DNA of 64,000 nt from Chitinophagales bacterium (lineage in GTDB: Bacteria; Bacteroidota; Bacteroidia; Chitinophagales; LD1), in assembly GCA_016786765.1 (NCBI GenBank), contig JAEUUZ010000023.1, positions 115,697-179,696 on the forward strand. Direction: 5' to 3'. Shown one piece after another: positions 53,746 through 64,000 of this stretch; within the stretch, counting starts at the first letter, position 1, and each line of letters opens with the position of its first letter. The position numbers and the translations under genes are program-made. Under the pieces are notes generated by a model. That model did no database searches. It saw only the letters and a program-made list of their open reading frames with translations, and was not told the origin of the DNA.

Positions 53746-53989
53746 CCCGAATGAAGTGGAGTGTCGTGTCTGGAAGAAAATTCAGATAAGACAAATTGCT
53801 TTGTAACTATTGTAACCGTTGGGTTTTAGTAGTTTTGAACATAAAATTAATAGGTCAATGAAGCATTTTAACGTAGCTAACACGTCTGAAATAAATTCTA
53901 TTACAACAACAGCATGTTGTTCAACCCCTTTGGCACATTCTTTGCCGATTGGGAAATCCAAAAAATCTAATTCTTTTAAATATTCCGGT

Positions 53990-56900
53990 ATGAAGAAATT
54001 TCTTTACACTCTTGCACTAATTGGCCTGTTTGTATCTAATGCATTTTCGCAGTCTAGCCCATTGGTAACATTTGAAGACATTACGAATGTAGGAGGTGAT
54101 TTCAAGGCAAATGTATGTGGAACACCAGATACAGTTACTTTGAAAATTGTAAACCTATCAGGAGGTAATACTATTACAGGTATTACACTTGATGCCAATA
54201 TCGCATCCGGTTTACGATACGAAATAGGATCGGTGTTTAGTACAAGTACGCCAACAGGTACAACGAATACTGGACAAGCTTCAGAAAGCGTTGTAGACTT
54301 GTTTGCACCCAAGTTTGCTATCACAAATATTGTTCCTGGACAAACAGTTTATATTAAATTCAAGTTGCAAGCAGATTGTGCAGCTATTGTAACCATTCAA
54401 AATCCTATCGTCAATAACTTCCAATTGCATTTCGGAATTAATGGTTCGGGGAGTTTCACTAATCCTGATATTACAGCACAACCATATAATAATGGTATCC
54501 AAATTACTAAAATTCCAATTCCTGATTTCAGTGTAGGCTATGGACAGAATCTAAATTTAGCAAATGGACAAACAGGTTGTCGTCAATACAGAATTAGAAA
54601 TACAAGTATTACTAATGGTTCAATCAATACCTTCCAATTATACAATCAGCATACTACTGGATTTCAATTGGTAAGTTTGGGTATCTCTAAAACCGCGGGA
54701 GGACCATTAACAAATGTTACATTAACGAATATTGGTGATACTACGTTTGCCAACATTAATTCTGCAGTTTTACAAGCTGCAGGATATGGCGATTCACTAG
54801 GTCAACAAAACGATATGTTTGTTACAGAGTGTGTTAGAGTAATTACGTGTAGTAATGGTACTTATGCTTCAACCGTTGGTTTAAGATGGGGTACATGTTC
54901 AGGTTCTTATTGCGAGGATGTGTCAAATACTGCCGGTGTTCAAATTTCAGTTGGTGTTCCAAGTATTGCATCAGGTATTGATGTTTCATCACAAGTTAAC
55001 AATTGTTTCGGCTCACAAAACCAAACAAATGTTTTCTACCTTACCAATACCGGAACCGCTCCTGCTTCAAATGTTGTATTTAATCCAACCATTACTGGCG
55101 GAAGTCTTACAACAATTGTAAATTCAGGCGTTCAAATAGATACAGGAACAGGATACTTCAATTATACACCTACCTTTTTTGCTTCGTCTGATACAGCTCT
55201 AGCAAATTGTGTCGGGGGAACAGCATTTTCAAGTTTAAGAGGTACTTTACCAAATATCCTAAATCCTGGTCAAACAGTAAGAGTTAGATTTATAACAAAA
55301 AACTGCTGTCCGTATGTTTGCGGTAGAGCTGTGTTTAATGGATGGAATATCAATGGTACTTATACTAGCACTTGTAATCCTTCCCCTATTGCTTATTCTG
55401 CAGTAGGTGCATCTCCTATTTCAGTTGACTTGGCTGCTGTATTTACCGGAGGCTTAAGCTATGCTCCAAATACAGTATATAATATTCCGTACACTGTAAA
55501 TAATGTAGAATTCATTGGCTGGGATACCGTTAATGGCCAATGGGTAATTCGTGTAACTGTTCCGGATCCGGCATTCTTTACTTTCTCTAATAACGTAGCC
55601 GATTTTACATGGAAAAAAGGGTCTAGATCTTGGGTGCCTGTTTCTGCAACTATGGTTGGTAATGTTATTACTGCAAGATTTAACCAGTCTCCTCCAGTAG
55701 GTTGGTCATTCAGAAACTCAAAAATAAATGTGAAGGTAACTACTGCAAGTTGTATTGTTGTTCCTACATGTGCATCGGTGGTTGAAGACTATTTCTATTT
55801 CAATGCATCGTATGTTCCAGATAGAACTTGCGCATCTCCTTGCGAAATTCCGGTAGAGTGTTTTAGAAATAAAATCAGATATCAAAAGTTTTGTGGAACC
55901 GGACCTTGTGCTTGTGCAATGTTGGATTTCAGCTTCAATCGTGTTTCTTTAGGCTCACCGGATAATAATGATGATGGTCTTCCAAACGGAGCATCACTTA
56001 TAACAGATTCTATTTTGTTAGATAGAGGTATGTATTTAGATACCTTCCAAGCAAATTTCTTAACGTCCCCAATTACAAACTCTTCTCAATCAATGTTCGT
56101 AACATTAGATATTGATAATGCGAATTTGCTTGGTTATTTAGGAGGTACAATTTCAATCCGTGACAGTTCAGCCCATGTTACCTATAATTGTACAATGCCT
56201 GCTCCAACAATAGTGGGTCAACAATATTTCTGGAAAGTTTCTGCAAGTACAGTTAGTGCATGTACTCCAGCTTTAGGAGGTGGTTACACTTTCGACAGTC
56301 TCGATGTAATTACAATGAACGCTAAATGGCGAGTAACTTCAAATGTAGGTCCGTTTGTGGAGCGATTTGGCGATGTCACCCCAGGGGTTGCATTTTCTGA
56401 TAGTTCAAATATTCCAAATAATGCATATTCAACATGCGGTTTCTTTGATAAGTATAGAATTATTGGTTACGATAATCAGGTATGGAATACTCCAACTGTT
56501 TCTACAACTTGTTCTGATACTACTACCATCCGTAGTAATTTCGGGTTTTACATTTACCAAGGACGATCAGGTGAAAATGCGTTCCCTTACGAGTATAGAG
56601 ATTGGAGTCATGCTACAACATACTCAATCACTATTCCTCAAGGTTACGCATATAATCCAAACTCTGCAGTAATTACTTTAAATAGAACCGGGGGTGATGA
56701 TATCGTTGTTACACAAACAGCAAACCTTACCTCTTTCACAAAAGTGCCAACTGGTGCTGGAGACACTACTTATACATTTAACATTGATGCTGCCTTTACA
56801 GGAACAGCTGGCGCTTTCCCTTATAGTGATGATGGATTTGATGGCTTTATTGATTTGAAAGTACATGCGTTAAATTGTAATACTGCAACTTCGGCATTGA

Positions 56901-59900
56901 GTGCACCTGCATATATTACATTTGGTCCTAGTCCAAATCAACACTTAATTCAAGGCGTTGCAAGTTATACTGGTAACTTAGCATTATCCCATTCTCTTAC
57001 GCATAATGCACCAAATATTTCAATGGTAGCAGCCGTAAATCCGGTATTGGGTACAGGAAAATATGTATCATGGCAATTCCAGTTTTCAAACAGTGGATCA
57101 ACAGAAGCTCCGAATTCTTGGTTTACAATTAATGCATCAGATACATCTCAGGTTAAGTTACTTTCATTAACTGATATTACCGGAGCTCCAGTTGTAATTA
57201 CACCAAACGGTGCAGGTATTTATACTGTTGGTTCCATTGCTGCAAGTTCATCTAAAACATATGTTTTACAAGCTTTTTTCACTAGTTGTAATCAACAATA
57301 TTTCAGTGTATCTGGGGGATGGAATTGTAATCCTTATGGATATCCTACTACACCATCTGCATATGCTCCTTGCCAAACAGTTGGAACTACATTATATGTA
57401 AACCCGGTACCGGCAAAAATTCAAACAAACATTATTACTCAACCTGCTACACGTGTTGACTTGTGTGATACAGTTACCTATGCAGTGCAAATGGGTAGTG
57501 TGGATTATGGTAGAACATATAGTAACTTCGTTGATGTATTTTTACCTTTATTTGGTATTAAGATAATTCCGGGTACAGTGCGTCTTGCATACCCTGACAC
57601 AAATCTTTATGTAACAATTCCTGATCCTGCCCTTTCAGGAATTAGTCCACTTGGAAAACGTTATATAGTTAATACAAGTCTATATAATTCATTCTTAGAT
57701 TCTTTTGGTTTGGCTAGTGGTTTCAATCCTGATTCTGCTTCACTCTTTGTTCAGTTTAAAGTAGTTACAGATTGCGGATTCTTCTCTGGAGGTCGTGTAA
57801 TCATGCGTGCTCGTGCTAAAGATGGTTGTGGTTCTAATATTCAACCTTCCCTTAATTCTACCCGAAAGTTATTAATAAATACTATTGGGGCACCACCTGA
57901 TCAAAGTTTTGATGTACGCGTTACACCAGGAAATATTATTCCTTGCGATTCAGCTACAACAATAACACAAACAATATTTAATACTGGTCCTTATTCGAGT
58001 GACTCGTTTGCTAAATTGGTTGTATATTTGGATCAAGGAATTACCTACTCGTTAGGTTCTGCAAGCGGATTGAGCGAACCAATAATGGATACGGTAGGTG
58101 GAATTATTCGATTAACATTTACTGTTCCAGCAGGTATTAAAGTGTTTGACTCCTTAAAAGTTTCTTATAGAGTATTTGCAGTGGATTCTGGTAAGAACTA
58201 TTCATTTACATTTAGAACGGAGGTAATAAACGACATAAAAGCAATTTGTAAGACTACAGGCGACACTTGTGATTTAAGTGAGATTACCGGTGATTTTACA
58301 GATACGCTTACTGTTGGTACACCAGATATTCGATTATCTAACTTGAACACATATGCTACATGTAATAATCCTTTTGGTGAAGTTGTACATATAGACTATG
58401 ATTTAACTAACTATAATAAACCTACTCGGTCTGGTGTAAATATATATGCAAATCTTTGGTGGGATGCGAATAACAACAACCAGTTGGATATGGTTATCGA
58501 CCAAAAAATCGCAACCTATGTAATTGCTGACCCTATAGATTCTGGAGAGACAGTCCATATAAGCGGAGCTTATGCTGTTCAAGCATTCCAAGCTTGTGCC
58601 TTGATTGTACAAGTTGATAGTATAACTTCAGCTTGTTTACCGGTTGTGATTGATACCGTAATCCAATCTGTACCATTAATAAATGCCGGTAATGATGTGG
58701 CAGGCTGTTATGGCGATAGTGTTTCTTTAGGTTGTCCGGGATCTGTGCCAGGATATACATATACCTGGTCTGCCATAGGTGCAGCTCCACTTGGTGCATT
58801 AAGTTGCACGAGTTGTTCAAACCCTACGTATACTTTCCCTCAAAATTTAACACCAAGTCCTATCATATACAGATATATAGTATCTACAGATAGAGGTAAT
58901 TGTACTACAAACGATACTGTACAGATCACAGTAAACGCTTCTCCTACAAATGTTATAATTACATCGTTAGATACTAATATTTGTTTTGGGCAATCAACGA
59001 ATTTAAATGCGGTTGGAACACCTGCCGGTGGAACATATCAGTGGAGTCCACTTACATTTATTACACCTGCTTCTGGTAATACTGCAATTGTTACTGTTGG
59101 ACCTCCTTTAACTCAAACCTATACTGTTAAATATACAAATGTAGGTTGTGCAAGTTATGCCTCTATTCAAGTAAATGTGGTACCACAAGTTGTAGTAAGT
59201 GCGGGTGTAGATAAGAGTGTTTGTGTTCCATCTGCTCCAGTTAGAATTGGTGGTATACCAACAGCTGCCGGTGGATCCGGTAGTTTCTCTTACACATGGT
59301 CGCCAACTACAGGCTTAGATAATCCGAATGCTGCAAACCCAAATGCAACAGTAACCAGTTCCACAACATATTATGTAACTGTTACAGACTTAGTTTCTGG
59401 ATGTTTCGGTGTAGATTCAATGGATTTAACGGTTAATCCGTCTCCATCAATTGATGCAGGCCCTAATGTTTCAATTTGTCCGAATTCTTCTTCTCAGTTA
59501 GGTGCCTCTGGAGGTATTAGTTATGTTTGGACGCCTACTTCAGGTTTATCCAACCCTAACTTCTGCTGCCCTATTGCTAACCCAAGTGTTGCAACATGGT
59601 ATTATGTAACAGGAACAGACATAAACGGTTGTAAAGCTGTTGACTCTGTATTAGTTACGCCAATTCCATCATTCTCTGTAAGTGTTGCTGACACTCAATT
59701 GTGCGAGGATGATAGCGTTAAATTGACACCTAGTCTTTTAGGTGCTCAGTACACATACAATTGGACACCTGGAACCGGCTTAAGCTGTATTTCGTGTGCA
59801 CAACCAACTGTGAAAACGAATGTAAATACAATTTATGTGCTTACTGTTACTGATACAACTACAGGTTGTTCAGCAAACGATACAATAGTGGTTACAGTTC

Positions 59901-62900
59901 GTGATAAACCAAGAGCTGATTTCTTTGGTGAACAAAAATGTCATGGAGATACAGTTCAGTTCACGGATCACTCACAATCTACTGACCCAATCGCGGCTTG
60001 GTCATGGGATTTCGGTGATTCTACATATGCAGGAGATGGATCTAATCTTCAGAACCCTACTTATGTTTACAATTCGTATAGTGCACATGATGCATCTATA
60101 ACTGTAACCACAATTTATGGTTGTAAAGATTCATTCCACCTACCAGTATATAGTTTGCCTCCGGTTTACCCTAATGCAGGTCTAGATACATTCGTAGGCT
60201 TTGGATCGTGTGTTGTTCTTGGCGGAACAGGCGGAACCATTTTCCAATGGTCTCCTGACTCTACTTTGAGTAATTCAAACACGGCAAATCCAACAGCTTG
60301 CCCTACTACTACTACTACTTATACTGTTAATATTACAAACGATTTCGGATGTTCCGGAACTGATTCTGTGACCATAGAAGTGAAACCTTTGCCAAATGTT
60401 AATGCAGGTCCAGACACAGCAATATGTTATGGAACATCTTATGTTATGCAAGGTTCAAGTTCTACTCCAAATGTTTCTTATACATGGATTCCGGTTACAT
60501 TCTTAAGTAATCCGAATATTGCTACTCCGGTTGCTACACCTACCAGTACAATGACATATGTATTGAAAGTAACGGATCAATTTGGTATCGTAAATTACGA
60601 TACAATGACATTGACCGTGAATTCATTACCTGTTGCAGATGCCGGAACAGATAAAACGTTGTTTGATTGTGCTCAAGATTCAGTTAGACTTGGCGGAACG
60701 CCAACAGCTAACGGTGGAAGCGGTACATATACTTATAGCTGGTCTCCGGCTACAGGAGTTACCAATACAACTGTTGCAAATCCTTATGTGAAGGGTATTA
60801 GTGCATCTGCTCTATATTGTGTAACTGTAACAGATGTTAACGGATGTTCAGCCTCTGATTGTGTTAACGTAACAGTAGTTCCAAGTAACTTGTCTGTTTC
60901 TATTACACAAACTAATCCAACGAATTGGTGCGCAGGTTCTAACGGAAGTGCACAATTTACAGCTAATGTTACAGGAGGAACCGGCCCTTATACATATGCA
61001 TGGTCTCCAAATTCAAATATTAATGCGATTAATACTCAAGTAGTTACAGTTAATCCAAGTTCTGCCGGTACTTACACTTACACAGTTACTGTTACTGACG
61101 CTAAAGGCTGTTCTGCAGTTTCTTCTGCATCAGTTACAGTTAATCCGCTTCCAACAAATACATTCACCGTAACTGGTGGGGGTGCTTATTGTGCAGGAAG
61201 TGGAGGTGTTGTTGTTGGTTTAAGCAACTCTGAAGTTGGTGTGAATTACCAATTATTATTGAACAACAGTAATCTTGGTGCTCCAATTGCAGGGACAGGA
61301 AGCGCTATCAGCTTTGGAAATCAAACTGCTGCAGGATCTTACACAGTTGTTGCAACAAACGCTTCAACAGGTTGTGTTTCTAATATGACGGGAAGTGTTG
61401 TTGTAGTCATTAATCCTCTTCCTATTGCTGATGCCGGAGCAGACAAAACTATTGTTGCTTGCGCTTCAGATAGTATCCAAATTGGTGGAAGCCCAACAGC
61501 TAGTAATGGTACTCCAGGTTATACTTATTCATGGTCTCCTCCTGTAGGCTTAGCGATTACTAATACTGCAAATCCATGGGTTAAAAATATTAGTAGTCCT
61601 ACTTTATACACTGTAACTGTAACTGACAATAATGGATGTACAGCCACAGACGATGTACTTGTTGATGTAACTGGCAATGTTACTTCAGTAACTATTAGTA
61701 ATAATGGTACTAAAACTTGGTGCGAAGGTGGTAGTGGTTCAGTTCAGTTTACTGCAAATGTAACGGGTGGAGTTGGTCTATATTCTTACTCTTGGACTCC
61801 TACAACATTTATTGCTCCTACAAATGCACAAGTGGTAACTGTAAATCCATCTGCACCGGGTACATATGTGTACACTGTTGTAGTTAGCGATGGAAATGGT
61901 TGTCAAGCAAGTGCTACCGATTCAGTTGTTGTTAAGTCTTTACCTCAGCCTGTTATTACAGGTTTAAATGCCGAATACTGTGCAAGTATAGTATCTGTTC
62001 CACTTACGGCTTCCATTCCTGGAGGTACATTTAGTGGTCCAGGTGTTGTTGGAAATACATTCCGTCCAAAACAAATTGGGGTAGGTATCTACAACATTGT
62101 TTATACAGTTACTGTAAATGGATGTACAAATGATACATTCCAACAAGTTATTGTAAATCCATTACCTATTGTTTCTATATCTGGAAATGATCCTGATTAT
62201 TGTTCTCTTGACTTTCCTGTAACTTTCATTGGAAGTCCTGCAGGTGGTACATGGTCAGGTATAGGAATTAATCCTACAACTGGTGAGTTTACTCCGGGTT
62301 CTGTTACTATTCCTAACAATATTTCTAGAACGGTTAAGGTAACTTATCATTATTCAGATACAAATGGTTGTACTGATTCTACATCTGTAAATGTTACAGT
62401 GAAAAAATCTCCAACATTAAATATTGCAGTTTCTGCAGATACAATTTGTGTTGGCGATGCGGTTACTTTAACGCCATCATTCTCTGCAATTCCGCAACCG
62501 GTTAACTTGTTGTGGTATGATGTGAATGGAACGTTCATTACCAATAGTTTGAATCCAATTGTTGTTCGTCCTACACGTGTTGACCACGCATACTATGCCA
62601 CAGTAGTTAATTTACAAAACTGCACAGTCAGCGATACGGTTACAATTCACGTAAATCAACGACCTGTTGCAACTGACGATACAGCTAGCACATGCGAAGG
62701 CTTCTCGGTTTCTGTAAATGTTAGAGCTAACGATACAGATCCTGAAGGCAACACAAACAATGTGAGAGTATTGTCTGTTCAGCATGGTACAGCAACTGTT
62801 GTTGCAAACAATGTGGTTTACAAATCTAATTTCGGTTACTTCGGAATGGATACATTTGTATATCAGATTTGCAACACGCAATGTCCTAATGAATGTGATA

Positions 62901-64000
62901 CAGCTCAAGGTGTAGTTAATGTTTGTCCTCAAAACGAACCACCAGTAGCTAATCCAATTATCACTACAACACCAAGAAATACTCCTATTCCAATCAATGT
63001 TGGTTCTGCAACTAGCGATCCGAACAGCGATCCACTTAAATATTCTTACCCAGGTACTCCAGTTAATGGAGGTACAGTTACTGTAACAGGAAATGGAACA
63101 GTAATCTATACTCCTGCACCAGGATTTATCGGTAGAGATAGCTTCCCTTATATTGTTTGCGACTTGTCAATTTATCCGGTGAATGTATTGTGCGACACAA
63201 GCTATGTTGTTGTTAACGTTACTGATCCTGCTGATACATTGGTAAATCATGCTCCTATCGCTAATGATGATTTAACATCTACAAGTACCACAAATACTGT
63301 TGATGTAAATGTTCGTGCAAACGATGTTGATCAGGATGGTGATGCATTAACATTACCTCAAATCATTGGCAATCCTACAAAAGGTACTGCCACTGTAAAT
63401 CCTGATGGAACAATTAAATATGTACCAAATCCATCTGCATTCCCATTAGGAATCAGCTATGATACAATTAAGTATCGCATCTGTGATACACTAGCAGCGC
63501 ACAATCCTAAACCGCTTTGTGATGATGCACTAGTAATTATTACGGTTAATAATGTGGATACAACACCACGTAATCGTCCGCCATTTGCCGGTGACGACTA
63601 CGAATCAACTACAGAAGATCAACCGGTTGTTATTGCTGTGAAAGGCAACGATAGCGATCCGGATGGAGATGCGTTGACATTACCACAAATTTCTGTTCAA
63701 CCTAAGAACGGTACAGTAACTGTTAATCCAAATGGAACAATAACATATACGCCAACACCTGATTATCATGGTGTAGATACCTTCACATACATAGTATGTG
63801 ATACCTTGGCAGCATTAAATCCTAAACCACTTTGCGATACGGCTACTGTTTATTTAGTAATCGATCCACGCAACGAGGCACCAGTAGCGAATGATATTTA
63901 TACGACAACCACGGAGGGAACTCCTGTAGGCGTTAACGTATCAGCGAGCACCACAGATCCGAATGGCGATCCATTGACGTTCACATATCCAAGTGGCACA
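53990..64000 (+). CDS. giant secreted adhesin (3' end beyond window)
   Basis: The frame starting at 53990 showed no stop up to the window end: over 3,330 residues, incomplete. A signal peptide MKKFLYTLALIGLFVSNAFSQ comes first. Residues ~20 to 1550 are a long Cys- and Asn/Thr-rich beta region of DUF11-like conserved repeats. From about 58650 on come PKD/Ig-like modules of about 80-90 residues (D/NAGPD.., C.G.S..L, Y.W.P.TGLSNPN, YTVTVTD..GC), including PKD WSWDFGDSTY. From about 62650 on there are cadherin-like tandem-95 repeats (PVANDDxxTTxExTPV, DxDGDxLT, GTVTVNPNGTITYTPxP, DTFTYxVCDT). Such proteins are cell-surface adhesins exported by T9SS; a CHU_C domain would be expected past the edge. 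An in-frame ATG at 53858 would add 44 residues before the signal peptide. Confidence 0.9.
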   Translation, partial: MKKFLYTLALIGLFVSNAFSQSSPLVTFEDITNVGGDFKANVCGTPDTVTLKIVNLSGGNTITGITLDANIASGLRYEIGSVFSTSTPTGTTNTGQASESVVDLFAPKFAITNIVPGQTVYIKFKLQADCAAIVTIQNPIVNNFQLHFGINGSGSFTNPDITAQPYNNGIQITKIPIPDFSVGYGQNLNLANGQTGCRQYRIRNTSITNGSINTFQLYNQHTTGFQLVSLGISKTAGGPLTNVTLTNIGDTTFANINSAVLQAAGYGDSLGQQNDMFVTECVRVITCSNGTYASTVGLRWGTCSGSYCEDVSNTAGVQISVGVPSIASGIDVSSQVNNCFGSQNQTNVFYLTNTGTAPASNVVFNPTITGGSLTTIVNSGVQIDTGTGYFNYTPTFFASSDTALANCVGGTAFSSLRGTLPNILNPGQTVRVRFITKNCCPYVCGRAVFNGWNINGTYTSTCNPSPIAYSAVGASPISVDLAAVFTGGLSYAPNTVYNIPYTVNNVEFIGWDTVNGQWVIRVTVPDPAFFTFSNNVADFTWKKGSRSWVPVSATMVGNVITARFNQSPPVGWSFRNSKINVKVTTASCIVVPTCASVVEDYFYFNASYVPDRTCASPCEIPVECFRNKIRYQKFCGTGPCACAMLDFSFNRVSLGSPDNNDDGLPNGASLITDSILLDRGMYLDTFQANFLTSPITNSSQSMFVTLDIDNANLLGYLGGTISIRDSSAHVTYNCTMPAPTIVGQQYFWKVSASTVSACTPALGGGYTFDSLDVITMNAKWRVTSNVGPFVERFGDVTPGVAFSDSSNIPNNAYSTCGFFDKYRIIGYDNQVWNTPTVSTTCSDTTTIRSNFGFYIYQGRSGENAFPYEYRDWSHATTYSITIPQGYAYNPNSAVITLNRTGGDDIVVTQTANLTSFTKVPTGAGDTTYTFNIDAAFTGTAGAFPYSDDGFDGFIDLKVHALNCNTATSALSAPAYITFGPSPNQHLIQGVASYTGNLALSHSLTHNAPNISMVAAVNPVLGTGKYVSWQFQFSNSGSTEAPNSWFTINASDTSQVKLLSLTDITGAPVVITPNGAGIYTVGSIAASSSKTYVLQAFFTSCNQQYFSVSGGWNCNPYGYPTTPSAYAPCQTVGTTLYVNPVPAKIQTNIITQPATRVDLCDTVTYAVQMGSVDYGRTYSNFVDVFLPLFGIKIIPGTVRLAYPDTNLYVTIPDPALSGISPLGKRYIVNTSLYNSFLDSFGLASGFNPDSASLFVQFKVVTDCGFFSGGRVIMRARAKDGCGSNIQPSLNSTRKLLINTIGAPPDQSFDVRVTPGNIIPCDSATTITQTIFNTGPYSSDSFAKLVVYLDQGITYSLGSASGLSEPIMDTVGGIIRLTFTVPAGIKVFDSLKVSYRVFAVDSGKNYSFTFRTEVINDIKAICKTTGDTCDLSEITGDFTDTLTVGTPDIRLSNLNTYATCNNPFGEVVHIDYDLTNYNKPTRSGVNIYANLWWDANNNNQLDMVIDQKIATYVIADPIDSGETVHISGAYAVQAFQACALIVQVDSITSACLPVVIDTVIQSVPLINAGNDVAGCYGDSVSLGCPGSVPGYTYTWSAIGAAPLGALSCTSCSNPTYTFPQNLTPSPIIYRYIVSTDRGNCTTNDTVQITVNASPTNVIITSLDTNICFGQSTNLNAVGTPAGGTYQWSPLTFITPASGNTAIVTVGPPLTQTYTVKYTNVGCASYASIQVNVVPQVVVSAGVDKSVCVPSAPVRIGGIPTAAGGSGSFSYTWSPTTGLDNPNAANPNATVTSSTTYYVTVTDLVSGCFGVDSMDLTVNPSPSIDAGPNVSICPNSSSQLGASGGISYVWTPTSGLSNPNFCCPIANPSVATWYYVTGTDINGCKAVDSVLVTPIPSFSVSVADTQLCEDDSVKLTPSLLGAQYTYNWTPGTGLSCISCAQPTVKTNVNTIYVLTVTDTTTGCSANDTIVVTVRDKPRADFFGEQKCHGDTVQFTDHSQSTDPIAAWSWDFGDSTYAGDGSNLQNPTYVYNSYSAHDASITVTTIYGCKDSFHLPVYSLPPVYPNAGLDTFVGFGSCVVLGGTGGTIFQWSPDSTLSNSNTANPTACPTTTTTYTVNITNDFGCSGTDSVTIEVKPLPNVNAGPDTAICYGTSYVMQGSSSTPNVSYTWIPVTFLSNPNIATPVATPTSTMTYVLKVTDQFGIVNYDTMTLTVNSLPVADAGTDKTLFDCAQDSVRLGGTPTANGGSGTYTYSWSPATGVTNTTVANPYVKGISASALYCVTVTDVNGCSASDCVNVTVVPSNLSVSITQTNPTNWCAGSNGSAQFTANVTGGTGPYTYAWSPNSNINAINTQVVTVNPSSAGTYTYTVTVTDAKGCSAVSSASVTVNPLPTNTFTVTGGGAYCAGSGGVVVGLSNSEVGVNYQLLLNNSNLGAPIAGTGSAISFGNQTAAGSYTVVATNASTGCVSNMTGSVVVVINPLPIADAGADKTIVACASDSIQIGGSPTASNGTPGYTYSWSPPVGLAITNTANPWVKNISSPTLYTVTVTDNNGCTATDDVLVDVTGNVTSVTISNNGTKTWCEGGSGSVQFTANVTGGVGLYSYSWTPTTFIAPTNAQVVTVNPSAPGTYVYTVVVSDGNGCQASATDSVVVKSLPQPVITGLNAEYCASIVSVPLTASIPGGTFSGPGVVGNTFRPKQIGVGIYNIVYTVTVNGCTNDTFQQVIVNPLPIVSISGNDPDYCSLDFPVTFIGSPAGGTWSGIGINPTTGEFTPGSVTIPNNISRTVKVTYHYSDTNGCTDSTSVNVTVKKSPTLNIAVSADTICVGDAVTLTPSFSAIPQPVNLLWYDVNGTFITNSLNPIVVRPTRVDHAYYATVVNLQNCTVSDTVTIHVNQRPVATDDTASTCEGFSVSVNVRANDTDPEGNTNNVRVLSVQHGTATVVANNVVYKSNFGYFGMDTFVYQICNTQCPNECDTAQGVVNVCPQNEPPVANPIITTTPRNTPIPINVGSATSDPNSDPLKYSYPGTPVNGGTVTVTGNGTVIYTPAPGFIGRDSFPYIVCDLSIYPVNVLCDTSYVVVNVTDPADTLVNHAPIANDDLTSTSTTNTVDVNVRANDVDQDGDALTLPQIIGNPTKGTATVNPDGTIKYVPNPSAFPLGISYDTIKYRICDTLAAHNPKPLCDDALVIITVNNVDTTPRNRPPFAGDDYESTTEDQPVVIAVKGNDSDPDGDALTLPQISVQPKNGTVTVNPNGTITYTPTPDYHGVDTFTYIVCDTLAALNPKPLCDTATVYLVIDPRNEAPVANDIYTTTTEGTPVGVNVSASTTDPNGDPLTFTYPSGT

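Overview
The window comes from a member of the Bacteroidota. It codes for type IX secretion (T9SS) sorting domains of both type A and type B, SprB and CHU_C-type adhesin repeats, DUF4270 and DUF4292 lipoproteins, and a short primary sigma factor without region 1.1. Promoters fit the Bacteroidota pattern TTTG-N19-TAnnTTTG, and Shine-Dalgarno sequences are mostly absent. I cannot name a genus. I see no transposase, prophage, CRISPR array or plasmid gene; the content is chromosomal housekeeping plus cell-surface genes.

Layout. 1-7.1 kb: the end of a T9SS type B surface protein, riboflavin synthase, a family 2 glycosyltransferase, and two tail-to-tail paralogous modules, each a small membrane-anchored protein plus a GT-C-like polytopic membrane protein. 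7.3-9.9 kb: ribosomal operon rpsC-rplP-rpmC-rpsQ-rplN-rplX with its own promoter and a GNRA-loop terminator. 9.9-44.6 kb: a 34.7 kb block of unrelated genes: acid phosphatase, small lipoproteins among palindromic repeats, atpA-atpG, scpB, glgA-like/DUF4270/glmS, panC-purD, rpoD, YhhN, radical SAM, two tRNA-Arg genes, an 1841-residue M4 metalloprotease with nine SprB repeats, a zinc CDF transporter, the envelope operon dut-NTase-TPR-DUF4292-EnvC, gcvH-vanZ, TPR and secreted proteins of unknown role. 44.5-50.5 kb: the ribosomal cluster resumes with rplE-rpsN-rpsH-rplF-rplR-rpsE-rpmD-rplO, then secY and map. 51.0-53.5 kb: rpiB and a fused E1 dehydrogenase. 53.7 kb to the edge: a giant secreted adhesin that is still open at position 64000.

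The most interesting signals are these. (1) The S10/spc ribosomal cluster is split between rplX and rplE. Both halves start from nearly identical promoters whose spacers carry, at the same offset, the 9-mer TGTGGATAA, which is the reverse complement of the DnaA-box consensus TTATCCACA. (2) A two-hairpin intergenic repeat occurs in two copies, with both stems changed in sequence but kept as stems. (3) The mirrored paralogous GT-C/accessory modules look like an undescribed two-protein membrane glycosylation unit. (4) Nested palindromes and a 26-bp exact repeat surround two orphan lipoprotein genes.
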